Below, one piece after another: positions 23,214-35,700 of a stretch of DNA of 64,000 nucleotides. The notes under the pieces were generated by a model. The model was given only the letters and a program-made list of their open reading frames with translations. It did no database searches and was not told where the DNA came from. This DNA is from Dirofilaria immitis (taxonomy: Eukaryota; Nematoda; Chromadorea; Rhabditida; Onchocercidae). The DNA lies in contig JAKNDB010000070.1 in assembly GCA_024305405.1 (NCBI GenBank), forward strand, positions 490,001 to 554,000, given 5' to 3'. A program made the position numbers and the translations under genes. Every line of letters starts with the position of its first letter. Within the stretch, counting starts at the first letter, position 1.

Positions 23214-25672
23214 TTATCGTAATTTTATAATTCCGGCTTCTCGTAGTTTCATAAGTTTTCTTAAAATATCTGGATTTTGGAGATGCTCACGTACTGCTCC
23301 AGGATCCTGACTCATTTGTTCTAATAGCAGCCGCATACCCGGATCCCTGTAAGATCGATATGGTTTGAACGGAATTTTAGAAATATAACCAATAGCTAAA
23401 AATCAAATAACAGTACAATCTTTTATCTTTTAAGAAAAATTTGAAGGAAACAAACTTCAGAATTTCCTGTACTTCTGGATCCCGTAATGCACGCTCTCGT
23501 GCAGCATCTGGATCTTCATTATTGTTGCTCATTGCATTCATCAAACCATCACGAGCTTCCTGATTATTATTATCTAGTGCAAGAGCTGCTTCATATGCGC
23601 TCTGCGCCTTACCAAATTCTTTAAGTGCGATTAATGCAGCACCTTTCCTGATATAGGCTTTTACTGAAAAAAGAAAAACATTACATAAAAGTTCTCATAT
23701 AATAAAAATTATGCTCAGAAATTTTTATGAGTAGGTTAATGGACTCGCATAATAAACTCACTAAAGGTAGGATCTTTTTGATGCATGTGTCGCAGTCTTC
23801 AAGTGCTCGCTGAAATTCCATCAATTTTGTGTAACAAGCTGCTCTGTTTGAATAAAGGACAGGATTTTCAGGATCTCGCTTCACGGCTTCGTTATAATGT
23901 TTCATAGCTTCTGGATATTTACCTTAAAAAACTTTTGAAGTATAAGGTAAAAAGCATCTGAAATATTTATTCTATACTTATTTTCGTAATCGACTTCTTA
24001 TATTATCACCAAGATGCATGTCACAATGAATCTTACCGATAAGAAAAGTCATAATTAAATAATAAAATTTAAAACAAAATACAGCATTTCAAGATACTTA
24101 TTAAAGAATGACTGGAACAGTTAACAGAATTGAATTTAATCTATTTACAAATGATGCAATAATGCTGTAAAACCCAGAGAAATCTAACCTCGCTTGAAAA
24201 GTTCATTGCCCTTAATTTTCTCTTTTTCTGCTATTTCTGGATCTATGTAAGCTAATCTTTCTTTCTCAGCTAATTCTTTCTCCAGCACTTTCTTTTTCTT
24301 CACCAATTCCTGAAATTTACGTAATCATAAATTGTGTCTCCTTCGTTATGAAATTCTCGTTATTAAAAATTAATCACAAAATTTTCAAGGCAAATATCAT
24401 TAATTTAATTCGATGTCTGGTCAAACAATTTTAGAAATATACTGCATTAATTAATTGGGTAATTATAAAATAAAGGATAATAGTAAAATAAAAAACCAAG
24501 TAAAGAGGTACGGAAATAATTCTTACCGGATCTCTATGTTCGGATAAAGACTTATCGAAAATGTAAGTGCTTCCTTCAACTGATCCAATTTCAGATAAGC
24601 ATTTCCTATCCGAGAGAAAGCCCTATAAAATCGCTTTAATATGCTTGTTAAAAATGAATACTAGGAACACTTTTATATTTATAAATGCCTTGATGAAAGG
24701 AAGAGGATCTCGGTTTACCGTAATCAAATTCTTTTTTAAGACAATTTACTTTGCAATATGCGTATAATCCGCTCGCTGTTCACGTCCAATGTCAACTGCT
24801 TTCTTGCACAATTCGATGCATTCATCATACTTTTTCTGCTCGAAAAGCACCGCTACAACGGATGCTTTTAATAGATTATCATCGAATAAATTACAAAAAA
24901 ATGTAGGCAATTAAATAATAGGGAAAGAGGTATTTATCACACTTTCAACGGAGTTTATTCCTTTTACCTTTGGATCAATGGTTTACCATGGTTTCTAAAT
25001 GTTGGAGATAATTACTCACCGCACTGCCATGTTCTACCATTAAGCTTTAAGCATTTTTTTATAACGTAGCAAATTTAAATAACATCACATCAATACAAGA
25101 TGACTGAGCGTTAATCATGTAAGGTGTTTCTACACTATATGGCACCACTCCACCAAAAATTTTCACAAAACCATCACTCCTATTAATTGAATCGAAATCA
25201 CTTTAGTTAAATTAACTTTAATATCTATTATTTATATAAAACAGATTCAAACTAAGAGAAAAACCGCAATCTGAAAATTTCACAGATGTAAATGGACAGG
25301 CAAAGCTATATATGTTCTGATCGATATACTAGTAAGTCATCAAGCAAATAATGGAACAATCAAACGTAAAATTTGAGAGATTATTTTTGAAAAAGTTGTG
25401 AACAAAAATCCCTACCAGCTTTATTGTTATAGAAAACAATATTCGTTGGATCAAGCTCGATAGCTTTCTCGTAATGCTTTACTGCTTCGTCAAAATTTCG
25501 TTGTTTATAGGCTTCATTTCCGAGCTCTTTTTCTTTCAAAGCCTACAATATACGTCTAAACAGAAGAAATCCATTTTTTCCTTTTCTCCTTCTCTTTTAT
25601 CAAACAAAGAAAAATTTATTTCAAAATTACTACCATAATATAATAAATAGAAAGGAGATATACCTCTGCCAT
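23214..25672 (-). CDS. sti-1: STI-1 (Hsp70/Hsp90 co-chaperone, STIP1/Hop homologue)
   Basis: Eight exons in transcription order: 25672-25664, 25542-25416, 24852-24750, 24622-24527, 24309-24189, 23922-23762, 23663-23456, 23346-23214. The protein starts [16 protein letters not shown] and ends with the DP2/STI1 domain ([27 protein letters not shown]). Between them lie two three-TPR blocks: TPR2A at about residues 4-115, with [15 protein letters not shown] and AFSRIGNAY, and TPR2B at about 135-255, with [18 protein letters not shown] and [10 protein letters not shown]. These carry the Lys/Asn/Arg positions typical of the EEVD-binding clamp. Length is about 319 residues; the N-terminal TPR1-DP1 half of vertebrate Hop is absent, as in Caenorhabditis elegans STI-1. 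Two exons each lack one base: the + strand T5 at 23775-23779 and A4 at 24558-24561. With these restored, every splice phase agrees, which argues for sequence error. Confidence 0.93.
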
Positions 25673-27467
25673 TACTATTCACTGAATTCCACTTATAACC
25701 ACCTTTCCGTATTTTATCACCTGAAAATTTAAAAAAAAATGAATAAAACTAGAAGAAACCATATATGTTTGAAGAGAAAGATTAAAAATTACGAAATGAT
25801 GTCAGAGAAACAACAGAGAAATCATAATTTCTGCTTATTATAAGCTATAAAGATGACCAATTATCTAAATAAACGTTGTTAATTAGAAGAGAAAATTTGT
25901 TCAGTGGATGCTATCTTTTAAAAAATATGTATATTTTATAGTGCCTAAAATTAAAAATTATGTAAAACTGAAATAAAACTTTAATGAGAATACTATGGAT
26001 TTTATTTATGATAATCTAATAAATAAAAGAACATTTGAGAAATTTATATCTTTTAATTATTTTTACAGGAAGATCTAATCAATGAATTTTCAGGTATAAC
26101 GAGATGCATATTATTCATTAAATCCATACATTATTATTGATTATTCGGAAGAATTCTTTATAAAATAAACATAATGATTATCTCTTATATATTTATGATA
26201 ATAAATGATATATCTACATATACAAATAAAACTTCAGAAAGAGTATTAATTGTAGGAATATTTTAATATAATGCCGGGATAGGATCAATCAACGAAAAAC
26301 TTAAATAAGTGTATGGTACGTGGATTTCAGTATGAATTCGAAATTTCATGTATTGGCCACATTCGGTATTTGTTTCTAAGTAAGCGGGTGTTTCGGGAAA
26401 GACAACAACCCCAGACTCCCTTATCGTTCCCTTCATCTTGAAAACCACAGAATCCGCCACACTAATTCAACAGAACACCCTCCAAAAATCAAACCCCAGT
26501 TATAAACGTCTATGACTGCTTCCATCTTCATCATTCCAGAACAATCTAGAAGTAACTACAGTAATCCGTAAGTGAATGATAAGACTCTCACACGACTGTT
26601 GCAGCTGATGTAAAAGTTGACCACCATTCAGAGTGGTTTTGATGGGTTGTAATATGTGATCCTGGGGTCAAAGGTCAGGGGTTGCTGTGTTATGTTTTCT
26701 GTTAGAAAGAAATCAATTAGCGAGAAAAGAGAAGGTTACAAAGCGCCATCATACCAGAGAGTGTTGGAAAAGAAATAATTTTGAAGAGGGATTATAGAAA
26801 TGTCGGAGAATATGAGAACTTGTCAGAGAAGAAAAGAAGAGATTTCTTAGATATTAATATGAAGAAATAGGATTTGCAGTAATATAAGAAAGAAAAAATC
26901 TTTCAGTTCAAAGGTCAACAGAAGAAGAGCATCATTCATTATGCTTTTCTAGATGATGCAAAATTATTGAAATTAATTATCAGAAATAAAGAGTAAAATT
27001 ATTGAAACATATGATAATTGTGATATCTCTTTAATACGTCGAATTAATTAGATTATTTTCATAGATTATTTAGTTGGAATTTCAAATTGAACGAATGATT
27101 TAGTTAGATTATATGATTGAAATGTTTGGACAAAGTTTTATAATATATTTGTTGCAATATGCAATAAGAATTTTAATAATCATCTCTTATTAATATTTTA
27201 GCAAACTTTTTTCTTCTTCTCTTACTTCAAGAATATTTAAAGCTATTTGGCTTTGCTTTTATTAATGTCATTCGCTCATTGTAATGATATTATCACATGC
27301 TGAGGAGAATCTTATCAGGGAGAAGGATGTTTTTTTTCCCCACGAAAAAACTTGTACATTGGATTCTGTACAATAAATGTCATATCAGTGATAATTATTG
27401 ATTAATATTTTACTACGAAGTTCTTCCGACAACTTTGAAACAAATCTTTAAATTAATCGAATTTCAG
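25673..27467. other. Divergent upstream region between sti-1 and the BMP gene
   Basis: About 1.8 kb separates two divergently transcribed genes and so probably carries both promoters. A relatively GC-rich block at about 26270-26700 contrasts with the AT-rich surroundings and includes an open frame on the - strand. An AG-ended T-tract (TTTCAG, 27462-27467) directly abuts the BMP-gene ATG and may be a spliced-leader acceptor. Confidence 0.55.
26263..26460 (-). CDS. Unidentified open stretch, possible exon
   Basis: About 65 codons open on the - strand, with varied composition including VVFPETPAYLETNTECGQY and ending LIDPIPALY before a stop. The only in-frame start is GTG, so if real it is a 3'-terminal exon and not a whole gene. 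The upstream sequence shows no clear acceptor. No family recognised. Chance in a GC-richer island is a fair alternative. Confidence 0.2.
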   Translation of the reverse strand: MADSVVFKMKGTIRESGVVVFPETPAYLETNTECGQYMKFRIHTEIHVPYTYLSFSLIDPIPALY

Positions 27468-30400
27468 ATGGATTGCGATAGTCGATTGCTTCTATCAGTG
27501 CTATTGCGAGCAATTTGCTGTTTCAGTGTAGCGCAAGCATCAACAGGTTTTTATGTGGATAACGACAATGCGCAATCGATACCACTTGCTGTTGGCAGGT
27601 CTTCCAATTTTTCATTTTTTTATTTCAGGAAAAAATAAAGAAATTACAGATTAGTACTTAAAAGAAATTACAGATTAGTACTTACTTAAATGAGGGAATT
27701 CTCGATTTCATATTCAAAATTTTGATCATTTCTCAATACTATGTCAAATGCTCGTCATACTATGAAAGAAATGATTTTTCATATAAAACTGACAAATATA
27801 AAATAATAAAAAAATATTTTCTTCCTCTTATTTGTTTAAATTATGGTCTCTTCTGTTTTGTTACAATATCAAAAAATAATTGTTTAACTTTTTATGTAAA
27901 TCTGGCATAAAATACAATCATAATTGTGTGGAAATATTAACTTAAAAAAATGAAATTTATAGAATATGGCATGATTGGATGGCGAAGTTTATTACACTAG
28001 TTGTGATAAAAAGTTCTTTTCATTCTTTAGACTAGTTTTTTCTGCACTTTTTCATGCTGTTAGATTTCTGATGTTTCCATATTATACCTAGATTGTGGGT
28101 TCTTGTCACATTATATTGTTCATATCATATAGCTGTACTTCAAATCTGTTAACTCTTTCAAATATAAATATGTGTATCTAAAATGGAAACATTATTTTTC
28201 AAAGCTCTTCAGTTCAGCAAGTACTTTTGCACTTATCAGATTTTTATGCTTACTAACGGCTTTCCAGGCATGGAAGTGCGAAGTTGGAGTCGAAAATATT
28301 AGAACTACTAGGAATTGAATATCCACGACCACTAGCTGTTGGTATAAAGGATGACATAGCATCGCGTTTTATGGCGGATTTATATCGAAAATTGGAGCAT
28401 GATGTTGAATTGAATCCTGCTTACAAGTATTAACACTTTTTTTAGTTACTTCGGGAATTAAAAATTGACTTCGGAAAAGGCGGCTAGGTGAGACTTAAAT
28501 GTTACTGAAAGAAGATGGATGGCTCCTGAAAAAAGTATGGATACTACGCTTATGAAAAGATACATCGTTTGATTTAATTGTATAGATAAGGGAATCATCA
28601 AGCATTATCTTCATCAGTTTCATTGCAAAAAATTTTTCTCCCATTTTGTGTCAAAAATTTTTAATTGAATTAGAAAATATTTGGTTTGCATTTCAGATAT
28701 CTGGCTAGTGGGCAATTATTGTCAGCGGACGAAAAAGAAGCTATTGTATTGGGCGAAGCCGACACCATTGTTTCATTTTTGCCTCGAGGTTATGATATAC
28801 AGATATATACTCGTCTCTTTCATCAAACTAATTTCTAAAATTAAGTACCTTATAATGCTTTCGAAGTATGCAAGCTAAAATCTTATACGCTAATTCATTT
28901 ATCTTTAATTTTTATTTTTCAAGAATGACCATCATTTATTCATATGTAATTATTGTTATTCATTCATGTGTAATAGTTTTGTGCTGCATATATTCATCAT
29001 TACTAATATCTTTTAGTATTATCGTGATTAAATCACTTGAAGTGAACTCGTAATATATTGAATTTGCAAAATATTACAGTAAAAGTATTTTCAGAACAGA
29101 AAACAGTACCGAATTACGGGACAAGTTTGCAGTTCGATCTTGCAAATATACCAACAGGAGGTCAACTTGTACATGCTGAACTTCGTATATTATTTAATGG
29201 TTCGATGAAACCACGACGTGTCTTCGCGAGTATCCCATATTCGAGGTGATAAAAATTTTTAAATGATAAGTATCATTTGTTCTTTCCAAGACTTTTTAAT
29301 ATAAGCCTCTCCCAATTTTAATACTCTATACCACGGATTTAATTTCCGAATAATCATTAATCTGAATCATATGACATATTATGGAAAAATATTTCATACA
29401 AAATTTTCATATAAGAAAACCTGACGACAGCTTTTTCATGTAGTACTAGAATGGAAACTGGTTTAAATAAGCTTAGTGATTATAAAAAAATCTCTGCCAG
29501 TTTAAAGTATTTCTTTTAAATCGATATTTTTAATTACATGTTTAGGGACCTGAGTTATACAACAACGATAGAATCACGTATATCAAGTAGCGGACATTTT
29601 ATTATAAATATTACGGAAACGCTTTTACGCTGGATTCATAACCGATCAATTCTTAGCATCGTAACTCTGTATGCAGTTTCAGCGCATGGTGCGTCTGTTC
29701 AATTTGAAGATTTCTGTTTAATCTTCAGTATGACACGTATTTGCTGGATCTAAATGCAAGCAATTTCGTCCTATTTCTGAAATATAATTCTGGGTGCTTT
29801 GTTATTAGATTAAAAATAAGGTAAGTGTAATGATGACTATTTTAATAGATTTAAATCTATGGGTGATCAATTATAAAAATCTTTTATATTTTCTACGATT
29901 ACTTCAGGAGAGAAAGCTTTTGGAAAATTTTGGTGAATGGCGTGGGTTTGGAATAGCTTCATTTGTGGACGGCGTAAATCATATTCATCAACGCATTAAA
30001 CGTGAGGCACCTGATGACACTAATGCGTTTGATGATTACGGATATGGCTTTTCGGCAAGGCCTGATCCATTACGACATTCAGGCAGATTAAAAAATCTTT
30101 CCGTGTTTTTTATTTTTTTTTTTTGATATTAAATATATTTGTTCGTTTTATCTCATGTAGTTACTCTCATATTTGGTTTTTGTTTCAGTTTCTAATAAAG
30201 GTTGCCGGAGACGAACACTATATGTGGACTTCAAAGATCTTGGTTGGCAGGTGAATGCTAAATTTCTGCTTGTTTGATAAAACAGTTTGATTATAATTAG
30301 GGAAAATTTCTGGACAGTATTGATCAACTGTTTTACATAATATGGGCTATATAATAAATGATGAATTTGGCCGATTCTTTTTGATACAAATTTCTTTGAA

Positions 30401-31400
30401 TTCAATTCTCTGAGTTGCAATCTATAATGACACTTTTGAGAATATCTGTCTGTAGGATTGGGTTATTGCACCAGATGGCTATCATGCTTATTATTGTGAC
30501 GGCTTCTGTTCGTTTCCTCTGAATAATCATATGAATGCAACCAACCATGCTATTGTTCAAACACTTGTTCATCTTATTGATCCAACAAGGTTTGTTCACT
30601 AATTAATGTCAGAAGTAACTACTTTAGTTTTTATGTTTTTTGTGTTTTGATGTACTTTAGTTTTTTGTTACTGGCTGTTTATGTCACTCCTTTTTCATAT
30701 TATCGAATAGCCATATGATAAAAAAATTGCATGTGGCTCTCATATGTGTGATTATCTTTATTTTTATGTTGATGATGCAGAATTAGATATATAATATTTA
30801 ACAAAATGCGGCAAATATAATGCATGAAAATATATATTTCTTATCACATATCTGCTTTTGCAAGTAGGATTGAAAATGATTAAAATTTTTGAAAATATTT
30901 ATAAGATGCAAAAAATAATTTTGCACGCAGTTGTCTAAAGCGGTGTAATAAAAAGTGTCGTCTGAATAACTGTAAAACTGCCTAAATTTATACGTGAATA
31001 TGTGTTAAATCTATGGTATAAAAATATTTTGATAAAATATATCGTGGCTTACATATCTGAAATTACTTTCCATCCATATAATGTAGGAATTTTTGTTTTC
31101 ATGTTCTTTATATATTCTTGGTAATTCATGCCTTGAGAACGTGCCTTCATTTCTCGAATACATTTTTTCATTTTTTTTGTGAAGAAATATCTCTCGTACA
31201 GACAGGTTATCATGTTTTGAATTTTGATAGTTAATAAAAATATTTTTGTACTGTCTAACCTTCATATTTGCAGAACATCAGAAGCGAAATGTGCGCCTTC
31301 ATCATTACGCTCAATGAAAATATTATTCATCGATAATGCTCAAAATGTGGTACTGAAGCGCTACAAGGATATGCAAGTACGTGATTGTGGTTGTCAGTAG
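27468..31400 (+). CDS. tig-2: BMP5-8/60A-like TGF-beta ligand (tig-2-like) lacking the dimer cysteine
   Basis: Secreted BMP ligand. Supported exons: 27468-27598, 28268-28426, 28697-28788, 29080 (or 29095)-29245, 29546 to about 29725, 29908-30102, 30189-30250, 30456-30589, 31274-31400. Residues 1-25 form a signal peptide ([18 protein letters not shown]). The prodomain contains [38 protein letters not shown], a glycosylation sequon (NIT), and LRWIHNR. A furin site, RIKR, precedes the mature region. The mature domain has [35 protein letters not shown], the strongly conserved [14 protein letters not shown], and DCGCQ before the stop. Where BMPs have CCAP this protein has KCAP, leaving six knot cysteines without the interchain one. 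One base appears missing in A6 at 30090-30095. The junction between 29546 and 29908 is also out of phase and could not be resolved. Confidence 0.9.
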
Positions 31401-32743
31401 CCAAAATAATTCAGTTCGTAATCTATAGCGTATTTTCATCTATACATAATACACATTATATTTGGTCTCTCTTTCGTACAGATAATTTTCTTCATTGTTA
31501 TTTTCGAACGATTTATTATTTTTCTGGATATCATTCAATGTTATTTGAATCAAGCTGAATACTCGCGAGGTTGTGCTTTCTGTCGAGAAATCATGTCATT
31601 CCATAATATTTACACAATGCTTGAATTAACCATACATTCTAATTAAATATTTAAGATCATATTGGGGTATGAGCTTTAAAATATACTTGGAATGTGGAAT
31701 CTTAAATTAAATATTATGTCTAAGTTATTTTCTGGAAGTCTGACAAAAAATTAATTCCAGTACATTAGTTCCTGTTTAATCCAAGATTAAAGCTATAGAT
31801 CGGAATTATTTTCATGTTGCTTTATTAAACAGCAAAGGGTTTTGTAAATTTGCATTTTTTTAAGTGAGTTTTTTTGTGTAATTCTGTGCATTATGTTTCC
31901 TTATTGCTCACACGAATTTAATACTAGCATTTGCATTCCTATTTATAATAATTATTTGCATGCAATGTCTCTTCTTATTACGGTTATTGCTAATCTTTTA
32001 TTAGCTTATGCTGAATCCCGTGATCAACTCTTTCATGCTTCTTTCATTACAGATTGGATACGTTCATCACTTATTATTACATTTTTTAAAACAATGATAT
32101 TTCCCAGTACTGTGCATTTCTCATTTTATTACCATATTTTAATTGTTTTTGTTGAATTTTATGTTTTTTTATTTAATCAGTTTGCGATACGTTGAGGAAA
32201 TGACTATATTTTAAAATGCATTGTTTACGTTACAGTTCTATTTATGAATATTCTTTATCAATTAAGACTAACCCATAGCGTTTTTATATAGGTCGGAAGA
32301 AAATCCCATGTAAAATGAAATTGTTCATACTGTAGCAATCTATGGCATATATTGTTGTTTGTTAAATGAAATATTTTATTCATGATTTAAAATCATTTTA
32401 CATTTTTATATTGCAACATATGTTATTCTGAAAAATAAAACATCATATTCATATACATAGCGTAAACTTGGGTGATATAATCAGAGTGATATATCATCAG
32501 AATTGATATATATACATATACATATGTATATCACCAGAACTGCCTGAACTCTCCATGTTATTAAGATAGTTCTTATTCATATCTAGTTTTGAATCAATTT
32601 CGTTATCTTTTGCATGGAATTTATGATTACCTGCATATTAATAGAAATGAAAGAGCCTTCATAATATTGGAGATTTTTGATTGCTTGATTTATTGACTTG
32701 CAGAATTTTTTAAATCTTAAAACTATCAACAATTTGAAACATC
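31401..32743. other. Intergenic region between the BMP gene and prx-6
   Basis: No gene seen. It contains an open frame of about 100 codons (31893-32195) that is hydrophobic, T-rich and lacks any family motif, best read as chance within the 3' UTR or spacer. A TATACATATACATATGTATA-type palindromic stretch lies at about 32507-32530. Confidence 0.6.
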
Positions 32744-35700
32744 ATGAAGCGATATAAGCGAGTTTTGCTATGCTATGGTTTTGTACAGTTTATGGTGGCA
32801 TTATACATGAGATGGTTACGGAAAAATCCAAGTCAATACATTTGGATACATCGAAGAGGTCAACAAATTTCTCTCAGAGGAAAACGCTGTCGTTATGGCA
32901 GTCATAGGTTTCTATCTTTTCTCCTGTAAATGCAACTAAAAGTTTCTCTCTTTATTGTTTCTCTTCTTACCAGTGAAAGGAATCAAGGGCTTTTGTCATT
33001 CCGTCATTTGAAAAAATTTTTAAGTTGGTTCTTCATAAATAGGTTGGAAACTAATGCTCTTCCTTCTTAGGACAAAATCCATATTTACGTTCGAATTATT
33101 AAATTCTGATATAAGCTTAGAATTTCAGATTTACTAATGGCCTCTGAAATTGTATTAATTGTATTCCTCAAGAATATTTTGTAATTCGTTGTATCACTGC
33201 GTATTTTATTGATAGTATAACTTCCATGTTGAATATAATTGCATAGAAATTTTCCAACTTATAAATTTCTAATCATGATCAAATTAGCAATTAATGATTA
33301 TATAATTCCAATTATAAGTTTTATCTCTAGTTCCAAATCTTAGAAGTAATTTCTCTGTTTTCATTTAAACCTGATATGGAATGTTCATATCTGATTTAGT
33401 CCAGAATATTAACATTTTTAAATGACAATATTTTCAGTTATGGGACAACAATATGGATTAGTTGTCGCTTTCTAATTATAAATGATATCCAGAATGTGAA
33501 AAACTGGTTGTAAAGGATCGTAACAGCCATGCTCGAAAAGTAACTTTATATCCTGTCAAAATTTATCGTATATTATGCGACGAACCTGTTGTATTTATTG
33601 ATGAGCTTGATACATTCAATCTTACCAACAGAGGACTTCATCTTGAGGATGCATTAATTGAAGTATTTTTTTCCGATATTTATATACACATTTTAATTAT
33701 TTAATTCCGAGTATCATTAAGACACGGCCAGTTAGCACAGCACTTCTGGAGTCATATGTTTCTGGAAAAAGTTTTTCATCTCATCAATTTTGTTTAATTT
33801 GACCTTTCAACTTTGTAATCATTTTATACATTTTTGTTTGATAGTATGAATTATGTGACCTTATTCGATTTTGACAATTATATTCGTAAGTGTTGAGTAA
33901 TTTTATTAATTATGAAATTCATTTTTGATTGCATTTCTGCTACATTTGTAACAGTTTGGACTATTATTTGATGAAGATTGATAAGAGTTCCAATTGTTCT
34001 TAGAATTATTTCGTATAAGACCGTACTGTGTTATAAATAAGTTTGCCAAATAGAATATATTCTTTCCACTTATTTCTATAATTATAAAAAAACTTTCCTC
34101 AATCTTTCAAAACAGTCATTGTAAATATTAAATAAGCTAAACATAGCTGGCATTGGATTATTTTATATATCGTGAAAGTACAAATAGAATTTTTCATTTT
34201 CATAGCAGAACATTGTTTCGCTCTTCATATTTTTTACAAGCCAGTGAGAAATTTATTTTTAGAGTTTTTGTTCTTTTGATATTACTGATGAGGGAGAAGC
34301 ATGTATTTCATGTGGTGTTCATATTGCCCTTATTATTACATCTTTTACGATCGATTATCTGATTATTCTGACGAACTTCGAGAATATTTTCGAATACCAA
34401 GGTCTATATTTTTGGTTATTTTTTATCTTTTTCCTCATTGGTTACATGTTATCAATTCCCATAAATAAAATACTATAGTATAGTTATTGTATCATGAATC
34501 TATTCAAGATTTAAATTCTCAGATTACAAGATCTCATTGAACAACTGTTATTATTTCCAAAGTTTTTTTATTTATAGCTGCAATGACTTTTCTGTTTTGA
34601 GCTTTTAATTTGTTGTATGCTAGATGGACATATATCTCTCCATCATATAAACATATAATCTCATGAAAATTATACATTATTAATACAGACAGTTTTGATA
34701 AGATTTAGATTTCATAAGTTTGTAAATTCTACGGTTGGTATAACTTTTATGAAAATATATTTTTTTAGACTGGTTTCGGTGGGAGATATCGTAGCTATTC
34801 CTTGGCATAAACCATGGAACAGAAAAGTGAAAGAAATATTTTTCAAGGTAATGAATAATACTTTCTAGAATAGACTTTGAATCAGTTTTTTGAGAACGAT
34901 CAATGAATATTGCTTCAGTGAATAAATTATACTGCCTATCTGTTTCAAGTTGACTCTCTTTAAGATTTTTATGATATCTTTATGAAAATATTATATTTTT
35001 AGATACTTCGTTTTGAAGATTCAGAGGGATTATTAGAAGCGATTGTTGACTCACAAAATACAACATTATATCAGGTTTTTTGATATTCAGTTTGTTATGC
35101 ATGAAGAAGAAAATAATTTCATCTTATTCATTTTTAATTATATTCTTAAGGTATCTTTTCTGCTTAATTATTGCGATTTAGTTTTCTTTTAGCAAAATAT
35201 TAGTCGCAACTTTATATATATGTGGCTTTAATTTTTCCTTTCTGATTTTGCTATTCTTTGTTACTGTAAATTTTTTAAATTTATTTTTAAGATTCTCTTT
35301 TTAAAAACGAACTTGACATTTTATTTTCAATCATTTCCCACTGAACGAAAGAAGTTGGCTTCGTTTTAAATTACTTTGGATAACACTATTTTTATTTTGT
35401 AGGATGGAGAGATTTACGACAAAATCCCTTACAGTGATATCACGTGTTACGTCCCCGAAAAATTCGTACAAATAGCGCAACGAATTTCTTCTTTGGTCAC
35501 AGCTAATTGTGGGATGGAAACATCCTTGTCAACTCTGGTTATACTTCTCAGCGGTTCACCAGGTTCTGGAAAAAAGTTATTCTTAAAGCACTTATCTTCT
35601 TTGACACATCTCGATATTCACTTTTCCAACTGCTTTGATATTTGGAGTGATGCATCTGGAACTTACGAAACTAATATTCGCAGTGCTTTTGAAAAGGTTT

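Noticed and set aside
31893..32195. 100-codon hydrophobic open frame
   Set aside because: T-rich, no motif, located after the BMP-gene stop; length is within chance for AT-rich DNA lacking in-frame stops.
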